DNA of 64,000 nt from Brachionus manjavacas (taxonomy: Eukaryota > Rotifera > Eurotatoria > Ploima > Brachionidae), in contig JAHQIY010000002.1 in NCBI GenBank assembly GCA_019054805.1, positions 5,766,001-5,830,000 on the forward strand, given 5' to 3'. Shown piece after piece: positions 24,797-39,300 of this stretch (the stretch's first letter is position 1; every line of letters starts with the position of its first letter). The translations under genes were made by a program, and so were the position numbers. Below the pieces are notes generated by a model. The model had not been told where the DNA came from and did no database searches. It saw nothing but the letters and a program-made list of their open reading frames with translations.

Positions 24797-26719
24797 AAAT
24801 CAAAAAAAACTCAACTTTTAAACACTTAATTTTAATAATTAAAAAAAATCATTAATTGTTTGGATAACATTAATTGCCTTTATTTTAATAGTAACTAGAG
24901 AAAATACTTATTCAAATTAAATAACCAGATTATTATATATTTCCATTTTTTTTGGAAGTTTAATAAAAGTTGGCTTTTTTAACTATTCATGAAAGAATTT
25001 TTAGTTTGCATTAGCTAGTTAACTTTTGTCCGGTTCAATCAATTGCCAACGAATTGCAAAAACTACGACTTACATCAAAATTTGAAAATTTGTTTATAAA
25101 ACATACATTATTTCACCTGTTCTTGATTTTAAATTAAACTTAGCATCAGTCATTTGCATAAACTAGAATTAAAAATTGTCTATATATCTTAAAAATTGAT
25201 TAAACTTAATTTATGTCTGAAATTTTTTTTAATTCATTCAAGCTTGAAAACCCTTTATATTTTTCCAAACATTGAGAAATTCAATTTGATCAAACATATT
25301 TTAAAATAATGTGTAGACTAGTCACTTAAAAATGAATAAAATAAACTGCACTTATACTGAAATAAAGCAATCTAATATTTACACTAATTTTGTTTTGTTC
25401 CCTCGAAAGTCTTTTTACGCGCCTAGAGGATAATTTATTAAAGGGAAATAGATTTTTATCAAATTTTCTAATTATAATATGAACTCGAAAAAAAAAGCCA
25501 ACTGTTCATTTTTTTCAAGTAGAAAATATTTAATTGGAAAAATTATTTCAACAATCAATAAATGAGTCACGTTTGAATTTTTTAGACTCAAAAAATTTAT
25601 TTATGATAAAACCTTTTAGATTAGCATCGGATTAACTTTATTTAATGATCGACCTAGTAAAGATTTCCGGCACAATTAATTCGTTTTTTTAAGATAAAAC
25701 GTGCAGATAAAACAAATGACAATTTTAGCTAAGAAAAAGCTTAAACTTTCCAGATTAAATTAAAGGACAGATAAAAATGGGAAATTAAGACTCTTCATTA
25801 ATATGCTATTTATAAATTTTTTCACAAATGTTCGATTCGAAAAAAAAAAGTTGCAATATTTTTAAAAGTATCATTAATCATTTTTTATTTTAAAATTTAA
25901 ATTTTTCCATGACAAATGAATAAATAAATCAAAAATTTATTCATGGCATCTTTCAAAAGTAAAAATTGAAAATCTGCTTTTTAGTTAGAATTTTTATTGC
26001 CGTGGCTTAGTTTTTTTATAAAATATCAATAACTAATGTAAACTCAAAAAACATATGCCGATAATTTAATTCTATAAACAATTTTATCGATTGCTATAAA
26101 TAGATCTAATATATTTTGTAGATTTTATTTAAACATAATTCAGGAGATATCATGAAAATTAAAGTAATGTAATGATTTTCAATTTAGAATGAGTCCTGAG
26201 TAACGAATTTAAAAGATGATAAATGAATTTCAAATTTTTAATAAAATTATTGATAAATAAATCAAATATTTTTCATAAAAAATCAAAAGTACTAATTTTA
26301 AGCAAACGATATTTCATTAAAATTTAATTTTTTTTACTTTTTTTGGAATCGATTCTTTCTGCTAAACATAAAATAAAACTAATCTGACTCGATGCCTTAT
26401 TTGAAACCTGTTTGAAACTTGATTTTCATTGAGGTGTTATTTCTTAGCCCCTGTAACAGCTTAGCTTTTTTAAATTTTTAATTATCTTTATTCTTTTATT
26501 ATTAGTTTCTGAGAATGAGTTAAACAGGAAAAAAGTATTCTAAATGTATCTAGCTAGAGATTTATTAATATTTGAATACGATTCAGCTTTTGTTATGAAA
26601 TTAAATTTAGCTTTTTCAAATTTTCTTTAATTTCATCTATTATTAAAATGTAAATTATAATTTAAAATAAAATTTAATTTAACATTTTTTTTATTGGTTT
26701 AGTATTTTTTTGTTAAATG
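24797..26719. other. Noncoding AT-rich DNA
   Basis: No supported coding frame, tRNA-like sequence or recognisable repeat on either strand. Confidence 0.45.
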
Positions 26720-26765
26720 CAGGGTTGTTTAAAAGCCACAAGTCTCAAGCCAAGTCCAAGTCCTA
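26720..26765. repeat. Single end of a hAT-like element
   Basis: CAGGGTTGTTTAAAAGCC followed by AAGTCCAAGTCC resembles the left end of the complete hAT-like MITE at 45196 (CAGAGTTGTCTAAAAATCC...AAGTCCAAGTCC). No opposite end was found nearby. Confidence 0.45.
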
Positions 26766-26944
26766 AACCCTTTTTTTTAATGACTTGAATTTAGAAAAAC
26801 AAATTTATTCTAAAAAAAATATTCCAATAGTTACAAAAAATTATAAAAAGATTAAAAAAAAACTTTTTTTAAATTAATATTTCAATAAATAAATTTATTG
26901 TATTCCATTATAATAAGTCAAACAAAATGTAATTGAATTTTTAA

Positions 26945-26990
26945 CGTCTCCGATCTGACACAGAGGTTACCGCATCGAACGCATATGGGC
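26945..26990 (-). repeat. Short fragment of the main SINE core
   Basis: CTCCGATCTGACACAGAGG and the following bases match the conserved central block of the SINE in reverse orientation. Only about 45 bp remain. Confidence 0.6.
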
Positions 26991-27169
26991 AAAGAAAATT
27001 ATGTGATCGATGGAGTAAAAGTTGAATGGATTCCGGTTTTATTTTTTGTGGTATCAAGCGCAGCTCAAATTTATCATATAGAGAAGACTAATTCATTCAT
27101 TTGATTCCAATAATTAATATTGGAATTTTCAGTCAGTTTGGGACATTTTTAAAAATTATACTGTGTTAT

Positions 27170-27600
27170 TATTGTAAGAGTGTTACATTGAACTAAAATA
27201 TTGGTATTTTTAATGAGAAATCTAAAATTCGGGAATGGTCTAGAAAGAAACCGACAAATAGTTCACTTTGGACTTGTTCCAGTTGGTCGTGCTTTAAATA
27301 CAGAACTGTATTACAAACAATTAGAACACTTCGTTTTAAGAAAAATACACTAATTTGATCAATCCAAAGCTTTTTTTGTTTCTTAAAAATAATACTGGAC
27401 CTCTAACAGCACATCGAACCATGGAAAGAAATTCAAAAAGCTGAAATTTCATTTTCATCCAGTTTATATTCCATACCTTTTTCCTTCTGATTATCATCTT
27501 TTCAACTCAACGATTTACTCATTCAAAGAATGGTACAAAATTGAATTCAATTGTTTGCTTACATATGGCTAAAGACTTTTGAACATAAGAAAATATATTA
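27170..27600 (+). mobile_element. Decayed mariner transposase fragment
   Basis: On the plus strand, shifting between frames, the sequence encodes GLVPVGRALNTELYYKQLEH, then TGPLTAHRTME, then FPSDYHLFNSTIYSFKEW. This order (NTELYYxQL, NxxPHTA, PSDYHLF) is the C-terminal half of mariner transposases, and the last block holds the third catalytic Asp. Frameshifts and stops (near 27350, 27450 and 27490) show it is dead. The N-terminal half and terminal repeats are not recognisable. Confidence 0.85.
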
Positions 27601-28660
27601 TAAAGATAAGATATTTCCGGCTTTTGTTTAATTTTAAACCTATTGAGTGGGCATATTGAAATTCATGATCAAATACAAATTTAAATCAAAATTTTTAGTT
27701 TTTAGATAAATAGCTAAACTTTATTAAATATGATTTTTTTAATCTTTAATTAAGAAGAATTTTTAATCTTTTATCTGAAGTAAAATAAAATCTTATTCAA
27801 TTTAGCAATACAAAATTTAATTTTGTTTCGCCGTAATATATTTTAATTAGCATACGAATATCATTCAAAGCCAAAATTTGGATACCTTAATGCGAATTTT
27901 AAATTTGTCTTTAAAATTTTCAAATAACGATTTTAGAAAAATCAATTAAAGATCAATTAGAACAAAAATATTATTTTTTTAAATTAAAATAAAAAACATT
28001 TTGTGTTCAATTAAAAAAAATAAAAAAAAAACCTATTTCATCATTTTTATTTTTTAGATTTTAATCTATTAAGTTTTGATCGTGTGATCATAATTATGAA
28101 CTTCAAGTTGTCTATTTTTAAGCTTTAAAAAGTAAAATTGAAAAAAATAGTTTACTAATCTTGTTTGTCAATTTTTTGTAATGAATCACTAATAAATAAA
28201 AGATTATCTGGAAAATGCAAAATTTTATGATCAATGGTAATTTTTTATTTTGTAGATTTTTATAAATTGAATTTTATCAAATTTAATGTAAATGGTAAAA
28301 AACAAAAAAAACAACATTGTTATTAATTATTTTAACTTTTAACAATAAAAAATTGGTTATTTGAGTACTAAATTAATAATCGAATTTTTTGCTAAATTCA
28401 AAATAATATAGTACCGTAAATCATTCCATACTACCCCATGAGGCTCTAGTGTAAAATGAAAAGGGTAATAATGTCAAAATTAAATATTTTATTTAGTGGG
28501 CTAACAAAAATAATCAGTCTTAGCTTGGTTTATAGTATTTAAATTTCAAAAATTATACAAAAATTAAAAAAATTAAATTAAAAAAAAATGGAAAATAAAG
28601 TATTAATCAATTTCAATTTCTTATTCTTTTTTGTTGAATCGGAGTGATCTAATTTAAGGC
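27601..28660. other. Noncoding AT-rich DNA
   Basis: No supported gene or repeat. The last ~250 bp may be a decayed upstream part of the LINE that follows. Confidence 0.4.
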
Positions 28661-28664
28661 CATG

Positions 28665-29875
28665 AATCGGTAGCCATATAAATTGCTTGAAGCATTTTTT
28701 GGATACGATCATTCTTGAATCACAGATCTTTCAAGGTAAAAATTAATGACTTCACATCAAATTCATTTCCAATTAGGACAGGCGTTCCACAAGGCTTAGT
28801 AATAAGCCCCTTATTCTTTAGCATATTTATTAATGATATTCCCAAAGCTGATCTTTCGAACAAAAAATACTCACTCCTGTTTGATGATGATCTGATTACT
28901 TTCTTCATATTTAAAAAGGCAGGAAGAATTGAAAGAGAAATAAATAACTACTTAAAAGAAATAGAGCCATGGCTATGCAAATGGAAGATGAAAATGTGCC
29001 CAAATAAATGTAGCTACACAATTTTCACAAAAAATAAGAAATTTAATAATACCTTTAGACTTCAAATTTCAACAAAACTATTCCCTATTCTAAAACTAAT
29101 AAATTTCTTGGTCTGTACTTTGATGAAAGTCTTTGCTTTGATAAGCAAATTAAAGTAAAGACTAAATGCATGAAAAGACTCAATAAAAAAAAAATTTGTC
29201 TTCAAAAAATTGGAAGCTCAACCACAATACACTAGCTAGTCTTTACAAGGCACTTATTGGCTCAATTCTGGATTATACTTTTCCATGTCTTAACTCATTC
29301 TCCGAACCAGGTTTACAAAAGTTACAAGTTATTCAAAATACTGCTGTTAGATGCATTCTAAAACTTCCTCTCAGAACCTCCTCTGAATCATTATTCTATG
29401 AAGCAGAAAATAAATTGAATATTAGCACTACTAAATTGACCACAGACTAAGCAATCTCTTAGAAAATTACCTTCGTAATGCTCTTGATTATTCAGTTCCA
29501 TTGACTAAAAGACTTGTTTCGGAGTATCAAAGAGGCTTCGATTCTAGATTTATTACGAATCCCACTCCTCTATGTAGCTGCCACCTAATTATACAAAAAT
29601 TTTCTGACTCTTAAGATCTTATCTATATTTTTTGTTTTTTTTTATTTTTTCTCAACTCCATCTTTTATATTAACTAAATAGTTCTTTAAATATTATTTTT
29701 GTATCTCATCCTTTCATTTATAAATGAAAAATAATTTACTTTAAATTTAAAATTTTTTAAACTGTTTTAATTATTTTATTTTATCTTATTTTATTTTATT
29801 TATTTTTTATCTGAAGGAGCGTATGCTCGAACAGAAAAAAAATAAATAATAATAATAATTATTTGGCATAGATTT
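28665..29875 (+). mobile_element. Degenerate non-LTR retrotransposon, RT to 3' end
   Basis: Plus-strand RT motifs in order: TGVPQGLVISPLFFSIFIND, then SLLFDDDLITFF (the FADD box changed to FDDD), WLCKWKMKM, and after a frameshift KFLGLYFDESL. Then come SLYKALIGSILDYTFPCLNS, LQVIQNTAVRCILKLP, and VPLTKRLVSEYQRGFDSRF in another frame. This is the RT thumb and C-terminal domain of a CR1/Jockey-like LINE. The 3' end is a TATCTGAAGGAGCGTATGCT hairpin followed by ACAGAAAAAAAATAAATAAT and an AAT-repeat tail at 29855-29870. At least three frameshifts make it nonfunctional. Confidence 0.9.
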
Positions 29876-29899
29876 AAACGTGACAAAAAATTTATGTTT

Positions 29900-30165
29900 T
29901 AAAAGCCCATGAGCGAACATTGTTTTTTATTTTTTGATCCCAAGAGACTACATAATAAAAACACTATTAGGAAATCATATTTGATAATTATAAGGTTTGT
30001 TTTTTATTCTTTAAGCCCAGGAGTTTTGGTACTGGGCTTATGGCTTATTATACACCAGAACCCTGGGGTAATTTGCATTTACCGGTAATTTTAATTTGTC
30101 TCATGCTATCCGACAGGATAATAGGAGAGCGGCTCATCTCCTTTTCCTATACATGCGGCGGATTC
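29900..30165. repeat. GC-rich inverted-repeat relic plus SINE tail fragment
   Basis: 30013-30070 contains AGCCCAGGAG, TACTGGGCTTATGGCTTATT and CCCTGGGGTAA, related to the nested element in FAM20C intron 1. 30108-30150 (TATCCGACAGGATAATAGGA, CGGCTCATCTCC) matches the 3' tail of the main SINE in minus orientation. Both are old and partial. Confidence 0.45.
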
Positions 30166-30319
30166 AATCCGTTAATTATGAAAACAAAACCCCTAAAACT
30201 TTAATTTAAAATTTTACATCATTTTGATTTTTTAACTTTATTTTAAAAATAATCATTTCAGCGACAAAAAAATTAAAAAAATTATTAAATTAAATTTAAA
30301 AAAAAATTAATCAAATTTT

Positions 30320-33300
30320 TTAAACATTAACATTCCATATAAAAATCTCATTAAAAGAGCTTGAAAAAAGTTTTTTGCCATCACAAGAAAAACACACAGA
30401 AGAGACCGTATCTGAATGCTGTGAATAATCCTGAAACGTACCATAATTATAATCTTTAATTTGTAACAATCTCGTTTTAGTTCCGAAAGCGAATAAGTTA
30501 CGCTTTGGTGATATAGACAGACAGCTTGTCCATTCGGACAATTCCATCTTGCGAACTAATTCCTTTTTAATAAAATTGTAGAAAAGAACATTTTTTTTAA
30601 GACCGTGACCGACATAAATTATAGTGTCTATTTGCATCTTTTGATTTGATTTTGGTTCGAAATAAGCCAGAGTAGTGGACTGCTGAGCTGTGTCAGAGTC
30701 ATCATTTGCTGGAAAACTAAGCCAATCAACCATCTGAATCATGTCTTCGGACGACTTGAAGCTCCAAATACTTATGCCATTTTGACTGGCAGCGCACCAA
30801 TACGTCATTTTTTTATCTTCAGAATAAAATGAATCTAAGCTAGTCACAGAAGATCCTCTATGTTCTTCCAAGATTCGGGTGGTCATACCTTCTTTCAAGT
30901 CAATGATTGCAATTAGACCATCAGAAGAACCCGCCAAAATGCTACTTGTTCCTTCACAAAAAGTAATGGAAGTTACCGATTGAGCAAATGGCTTGAATTT
31001 ATTGACAATATTTTTTTGTTCAATGCTATACATTCTGATAGAACCGTCGGCATAGCCTACCATTACCAGAGTACTTTTATCAGGTATGTTATTTGCTCTA
31101 AATATTTTTCCATTTTGTCTAATCAACGCTTGACAGACAGCAGCTACCTTTACTTCAAATTGAATTAAGCGTTCACGATCTTTGATGGACCATAAATTCA
31201 GACATCCATCGTCGCTTACACTTGACAAGTATTTATCTTCAATACACAATAATTGATTAATTTTTGAGCTATGAGTTGAAACTATGCGTACACTAGACTC
31301 CTCTTTCCAGTTAACATACCACAATGTATTTTTGCTAGTACCAATAATGCCAATATCCAAAGACGAATCAAAATTACAACTCTTAATTGCACCATTTAAA
31401 TGAATTTCGTTCTCAATTATAAAACTCTCTTTTCTTAAAAAAAATAATTTGTTTAAAATTTAATAAAATTTATTTAATTAGAAGTAAAGTAATTGTATAT
31501 TAGAAGAAATCTGGGATTGATTAAGTCCTATATGAATGCATTTATTCGGGTTTTTCCTTCGTTTTAAATTCGGAAGTTTTCATATTATTTTTAAAAAAAT
31601 TTTCAATTATTCGAAGATGATTCAAAAAAATTATGCCTATATCTATCATTTAACTTAATTAGCACTGTAGTAAATTTCAATTTAAAGTAAATTTAATTAG
31701 CAGAAAGTATAAATAATATTTTGAAAAATTTTAACGCTTTTAGGTCTCTGATTAACATCTCAATGAGCCAAAATATTATAAATATTTAAAAATATTACCA
31801 AATATAATTTTTAAGTAACAAAAATATCTTAATCTTTAAAATTATTTATATACCCTTAATTGTTAAATAAAAGTTCTTAAAGGTGGCATTCGACTATTAA
31901 ACTAACCTTTACTCTCATGGTATTAGAAATTAAATATACGTTATTACTTGAGTTTTAATTTAATAAATTTTTTTTTTAAAAATCGTTTTTTAATAAAAAA
32001 TGAAGGAAATTAAAAATTCTTAATTCATTCGGGATAAGATAACTTCAATTTTTAAATTTTTAAAATTCTGGTGAAAAATTTTTTTTCTAAAAATGCAATT
32101 CAATTTGAAACACATTTTTGGACTTAACTTGCTATAGAAAAACTAAATTGTCTGATTTTTTTATATCATTTGAATCCTACTTAGCTCTTTATCTTAATAT
32201 ATCAAATTTTAATATTTTAATATTTTTATCTTATTTTATTTTTAATCTGAGAAAGCATTGACTCGGTACAGATATAAATGCAAACACATAATTGGTTTCG
32301 AAATTAAAATTATTTTTTTTGTCAAAAATATAAAACATCAAAAATATTTAATAATATTATTATTCAAAAAATTTTAATAGAAAACTATGTTAAACTATTT
32401 TTTTGAATCATTTTTTCTTTTAATTAAAGATTACGAAAAACGAATAAAGAATGAAGGGGTGAAGTTTTAATTAAAAATGAAGTTTCCATAGTAAAATAAA
32501 TTTTAAAAAATATTCACAAAGTAAAAAAAAAGTTAATTTCATCTCTAAGATCCTTTTCTCAATTAAGACAAAATTTTGAAAAAGGTTTTAATAGACCTTT
32601 AAATTTTAATTGCATTCTTTTCATTCGGAATTTGGAATTTCAGACGGGACAATTAATAATTAAGTTCATTTTTTTCTGAATATTTTTCAGAACTACTAAA
32701 AAATATTCAAAAAATATTTTTTTTAGAACTATTAAAATTATTATAGAACTGCTTATGTAAAAATAAAATAAATTGGACCAGCTTTAATCGTTTGTTTTGA
32801 AAAAAGAAAGATTCTTTCATTAATATAATTTTTTTTATTGAATGGAAAAAAATTAAATTTAAATTTACCTGTCTTTTTTGATCTCATCTAGACTTCCAAT
32901 ATTCCAAAGTTTTAGATTTCCTTTACTAGACCCGGTAATTAATTTTTGTTTATTGTTTACCAAATAATCGATCTCGTTTGAATCAGCCTTCCAATTTAAA
33001 AAACAAGAGTTGTTTCTTAAGTTCCACACTGTAACAAGTCCATTGCTAGTAGCGGCAAAAAGCCAACCTTCAGCACCAAAAGTAATTGCTGTAAAATCGA
33101 ACTTGTCATTTAACTCTGTTATTGCATGTGGTACATCAAATTCAGTCACGTACAAACTGGCTTTTTTGTATCCTTTTTCCTCAATAGTACATTTTAATAA
33201 AGCTTTATTACAAACGCCCATGATTATTTCGTTGCATTTGTACGGATTCCAAGCTAAATCGTTTATGATGTAATTAAAATTTTGAAGATAGATAAGTTGA

Positions 33301-36300
33301 GAATAATCATTAGTTGACCAAATTAAAAGAGATGGACATTTATAATCAGCAATCGAAATTAAAAAGCGGTCATCAGTTGAGAATTTAAGACTGGCAATGT
33401 TTAATGCATTTTTGTGAAATAAATTGGAAACTTTGCTAAAATTGGTACAATCCCAGATTACGATTTGGCATTTTGGAAAAGAATTTTCCTCATTAGAAAG
33501 GGAGATGTTTAGCAAGTAGAATGAAACACTGGCAATTTGGGTCATATCTGTTTTCATGGCGACACATGTTATGTCTTCATGGTGAGCAGTAAAAATTTTT
33601 TGCTGTCCTGTTTTTAGGTCCTCCACACACAAAGTTGAGCCGATTGATGATGCAAAAAATTCATTATCCGAATTCCAGATTAAATTTTCGGCTGAAAATT
33701 TGCCATTGTAACCAATAATTGAGTCTAAACGAATTCCACATTTGTTATCCGGTGCAGAAAAGCGTTTTTTAGCAATAGTTGATTCTTTAATTCGAGACAC
33801 AAGGTGTTTCGAGTTGGATGGTTTAGTTTCACTCAAAAATTTATCATAGCTTTCGGTCTCTAATTCTATTACTTTGCCGTCACTCATCATTTTAAAGCTG
33901 CTAGTCGAGGTAGAATAAAGACTTTGCGAGTTTTCGGATACAAAATTTGGAAGATTCCTAAAATTTTTAATCAAAGGTTTATCAAGAAGGGTTTCGTCCA
34001 AAATAGTTAACTCATTCAATTCATCTTTTAACAGAGTATCCTCTATTTCATTTGATAAAATTGTTTCTATTTCAATATTTTCTGGTACCGGTGGTTGTTT
34101 GGGTTCCTCAAAAGATATATCTAGAGCTAGATCGTGCAATGATTCAACATCCGATGAGCTATCGGTTATTTTTCGGCTAGGCTTATGAGTTGTTATTTCT
34201 ACGAGTGGTTCTCTTGCTCCTTTATAATGTGATTTTTTGCTTGATATTTTGTTTTCATATGCTCCAAAATATGCCAAAAAATCCCAAAATACAATCGAGT
34301 CGCCAACTGATATTATCTGTTTATTATCTGGGCTGATCACGATTCGGTTTATTGCAGAAGAATGTCCAATAAAAGTCTTTTTGATAAAAAATTGTAAATT
34401 TTTATTTGAAAATTTAATGCTTAAAAAATTGAAAAAAAATTTTAAATAAACTTTTGGCTATTTTTTTCAATTAACAAAATTACTAAATAATAAATCCAGA
34501 CATTTAATTATGTGAAAATATGAAAAAATAATTAGATATTTTTATATCAAAGAATATAATTACGAATGTTCTGTTCAATATTGATAATTTTGAATAATCA
34601 ATCCTGATAACTTAATTATTTTTCATGAGAATATTAACCTAATAAAAGGTGAAAACCTGGATACAAGTTTGAATCTGAACCTGAGAAGAAAACATAACAT
34701 GAAGCTAGACAGAGAAATTTGCAAACAAGCTACATCAAGATATAACTTTCTCACCAACAGAGTGGTTTAAAAGTGGTATTCTCTAGCGCAAAGTGTTGTC
34801 AACTCAGTGGCAGTTAATGGCTTTAAAGCGGGTATCGACAGAGAATTGTTTGATATTGAACAAAGAAAGAAACGAAAGACTGCCACAGCTCTTATATAGC
34901 TAAATGCCGGAAGGCGTTAGTATAGATTTCTAAACTGCAGTCTCATAATTACTTCAAATACTACTACATTTGTAGAAGTTAATAAAAAAAAATTTTAAAA
35001 CAGTTTCAAGGTACCAATGATTGATATGTCACATTGAGTATTAGCTAGGTGTAGTTAATGAAGGATATAATTATTTATTCACATTAGCAAAATGATTCAA
35101 ATTACAAAAGCAATTTAAAGCTTGCATATTTTTGTTTAAAAATTTCTAAATTTTTAATACACGATTAAAAAATTAAACTGCTAAATTACAGATTAAAATT
35201 GTGATCAATCAAGAAAACAAAAGGGTGATTTAAGTCAAATGGAATGTATTAGAAAGAAAACTGATAAGGTGTCAAATATTTGGAAAAAAAATTAACAAGC
35301 GAAAGTTTTTATTCAACTTTTGTTTCAGAATTCAATAGCACAAATTAATTAATAAACTTAAACTGGTAATCACAGTGAAACCTCATTTCATTTGAGTTAA
35401 CGGCCTAATATCTTTTATTTTAAATAATTTTATAATATTTTAAGAATTAAATTTAAACAAGTTGCAATTTAAGAGAAGTAAGATTTTTTTTTTTTAATAA
35501 AAAAAATGTACTTCTGACCATAAATTATTGAATTTAGTATTTCTTTATAATAAAGTTGATTTAAATAGATTCTTATTTTACATTTTACTTCTGATTTTAC
35601 AAAATTTTCAGATTTAATTGAAAATCTTTTTAGAGTTGCAAAAAATCTTCACTAAAATGTTTTTAACTTTTTAACTTAAAATCAAGCTTCTTTTAAATAA
35701 AAATAGCATTTAAAATTAAATTGGTTTCCAAATTCAGTTTTTATCCCTAACTAAAAGGGATGATATAAATTTGAAAATTCTTAAAAAAATATATCAACTA
35801 ATAAAGTTAGTGAAATTAAGAGCAATTTTGCAAAATTGCTCTTAATTTCAATTTCAAGTAATAAAATTTCTTTATGAAGGTACTTTAAATAAAGATAAGG
35901 TTTTTTTAATATGAAAACATATTTGTTCTATCTAAATAAAGCATTTTCAAAAAATTTTAAAATAAAGTGCGTATATTTATTTTTTATTTTATTATGGCGT
36001 ACATTCTTCAGAGAAAATGCAGAGTTTTTGCAGAGACTGAATTTGGATAACAAACATATTTTCACCTTAAACAACCTTATCTTTATTTAAAATACCTTTA
36101 TAAAGATACGCTTGTGGGACTATTCTTCAAAATTTTATCTTTCACAAGTAAAAGCAGCTTCTTATTTTTAAATTAAATCAATTTAAATCTTGTAAAACTA
36201 ATAAGAATCAATTTTATTTTAAATTTTAATTAACCCTTATACACTTAAACAAGATCTAAGTTCATCACTTCTTGAATCACTTGCTAATGGGCAGGTACCA

Positions 36301-39300
36301 ATCGACACGGTTCAACCTAAAAAAACCTCTCAAAAAAAACATAAAGTAAATAAATAATAGTCATTAATAATTTTAATGAGCCCTTTTTTAATTTCTTTCA
36401 TAATAATTTTGAAAATAAATAAATACCCAAAAAAATTGCCGACGAAAAAAATTTTTTGAAAAATTGAACTATTTTTTGCTGCAATAAAATAAAAAATAGC
36501 TTCATTTTCGGATGAAAAACAATCCTTTTCTTAAAAGGCACTAATTGTTTTTAAACTTAGACATTAAATAACATCTCCCGTAATTATTTTTTGAATAAAT
36601 AAATAATGCAATTAAATATTTACTTGGTAGTTTTTATCAAATCTAAAGCAGTAGTCCCATACTTTTAAAGCATTGTCTCCCGAAGTGATGAGATAGTTGC
36701 CATCATTTGTTATAGTGATGCAATCTGTCAAAGAGCGGTGTATTTTTGGCACAGAAGACAAGAAGCGGCCAGAAACCGAATCAAATTTTAGCAAACGATT
36801 TGCAGAAGTTACACAAACAAGTTGATTCAGATCATAAGTCGAATAGGACAAACGAACTGCACATTCTTTTCCATTAGAAGAATTCTCATCACAATTATCA
36901 ATTGGCTCATCATCATTATTTAATATGTTGATCCTCATTGTTTCGTTCAATGTCAATGCATCGAAAATAGTTATCAAATATTTAGCAGGTCCAATGACAG
37001 ATAAAAATTTCTGATCCGCACTAATCACCAGACTCCTGGGCGAAATGATACCATTTGGCAAAATTCTCAACAAAATGTAATCTCTATCCGAGTCATAGAG
37101 ACACAAATACTTGAGTGAATCGCCTGATATTAAGCGTTTGCCGTCATTTGAATATTTTAGGTCCAAAATTTCACACATTTGCTTCAAATGTGGTGATTTT
37201 ATTTCCTTGAGTAGCTTGGCCTCATCCAAATTGAATATTCGAATTTTTGCACTTGAGAATCCGCAGGCAAATATTGAGCCATGAGTGCGTATATTAGCTG
37301 GCATGAAACTCAAACAAAGTGGTCTCTCATTAGCAGAGCTAAAGTCGTAAAGCTGTTGACAATCTTCGGTGGACCATACTCTTATTGTTGTATCATCGGA
37401 GCAAGTGGCTAAATATTTCCCAGTCGGATCCAATGAAACATCATTTACCACATTTGTATGACTTCGCACCAGTGTCGAATAGGTTTTTTGCTCCACTTCA
37501 AGAATTCCCAAATTTCCGCTAAGGGTCGCACTGGCAATCTTTTGACAATCAGTAGAAAACTTAACAGCTACAATGGACGAATCGTGCTCGGCTTCGAGAC
37601 ACACTTGACCAAAATCAAGCGGCCACAGTCTCACAAACCCATCATCCGAGCCAGTAACACAATAGTCATCCGATATCGAAATAGAATTGAGTCTTAATGA
37701 AGGCGAATTTTTTTGCCGATTTAAAATTCCACTTTTTTTAACCACAGGCTCAATTATTTTAACTTTTTCTATTTCCATTTTAGCCACATTAAATACAAAA
37801 ATTTGTCCACTTCTTGTACACGAATAGACCAAGTTGTCATTGCTGCCTGACCTTGAGTTCATGCTTAGGTCGGTAAATTCCAATTCATCAGTCAAATAAG
37901 GACTAAGATTAACTGCACAAGACCTAAGTGTATCATTTCTCAGCCTCCAAAATCTGACATTATCTTTACCACAAGTGATCAGTCTGGAGCTGTCATAGTG
38001 CACAAAAATTAACCTATTGATGCCAACATCTGTATGAGCTTTGGCAATTAGTTTGACCGCATTTTTTCTAGCCAGCCTAACATCCCATAGAACAAGCATC
38101 GATTTTCCTTGTTTATCTTTGCCCACTCCGCACAAAAAATTTCCGCATGCCGAAAATTCAACCAAGCTCAACGAATGATCATGGTGCCGGAAAATGCTTA
38201 AACATTTTCTTGTTTGAAAGTCCCACAAGCGTATCAAGCTGTACGGACCGGTCTGGCCCGATGCAAGTATAGAATTGTCCGGACTAATTGATAAGCACGA
38301 GACCTTATCAGCATGACCAACAAAACAATATTGTTTTTTGTCATTTAGATTAAAAGCAACTACTATTGATTGGCATGCATAGATCAAAAATTGTGAATCA
38401 TTGCTCCATTTAAGTAAATTGTTGGCAGGAAATTGACTAGAACTCAAATGACTGCCGAAGCCTATGATTTTGTTAAGAGCTAAAATGGGGTCGGGAAAAA
38501 GCTGAGTGGGGCTGGAGAGGGCATTTTGGTCTTGACCGAGACTCACAGAAGAAAGCGATGACTCAGAACTTGAAACCAAGTCATGACCACTTTTCAAAGG
38601 GTACACATGGACGGCATCGTCATTTTGGCGTTCGGCATCTTCTGGGCTAACAAAATCAGGTTCTTCTGATTTAACACCAACCATGGGCAGTGAGGTGACA
38701 AGATTTTTTTTGAGCTGAGTTGAAGATATCTTTGGTTTGTTGGAAGCAAGGGCGGGTTCCAAGTGACGAGTTATCGGAGACACTGATTCGGCATTGAATA
38801 CTGAAAAATCGTAGAAATGGTGCCAATTTTCGTATTTATCACATGGATAGGACAAATCACGAGGAAATGAGTTGACGTTTCGAAGGCGAGCCTCGGCACA
38901 GTTCACGCCTGGCTCGTACAATATATCAGTTGTGATCACATTTTTTATGTATAAATTGGAACAAATTTTGAGACCACGGACACAGCTATAGCTACGGTTT
39001 GAGTACGACTGCACCAAATTGATCAAATCAACACAAAAAATTGTCCATTTTGTGACCGGTGGCGCCAGTCCCGAACAATCTTTAGATGCCTGGTCAATTT
39101 TTTCATAAATCGAACCCTTTGGTGCTTGTATTATGTAGGGAAATTGTAGCCATGTAGGCGTTGATTTGAACTCTTTGTACAAATTGCTGAATGATATTCT
39201 TAGGAGGGTTTTTTCGCTGGTAGTTATGTCAATGTGGAATGAAAAAGATTTGCTTGGAACAGGTTTTATTAGAAAGTAGATGTAGCGGCCAGTTAGGTTC

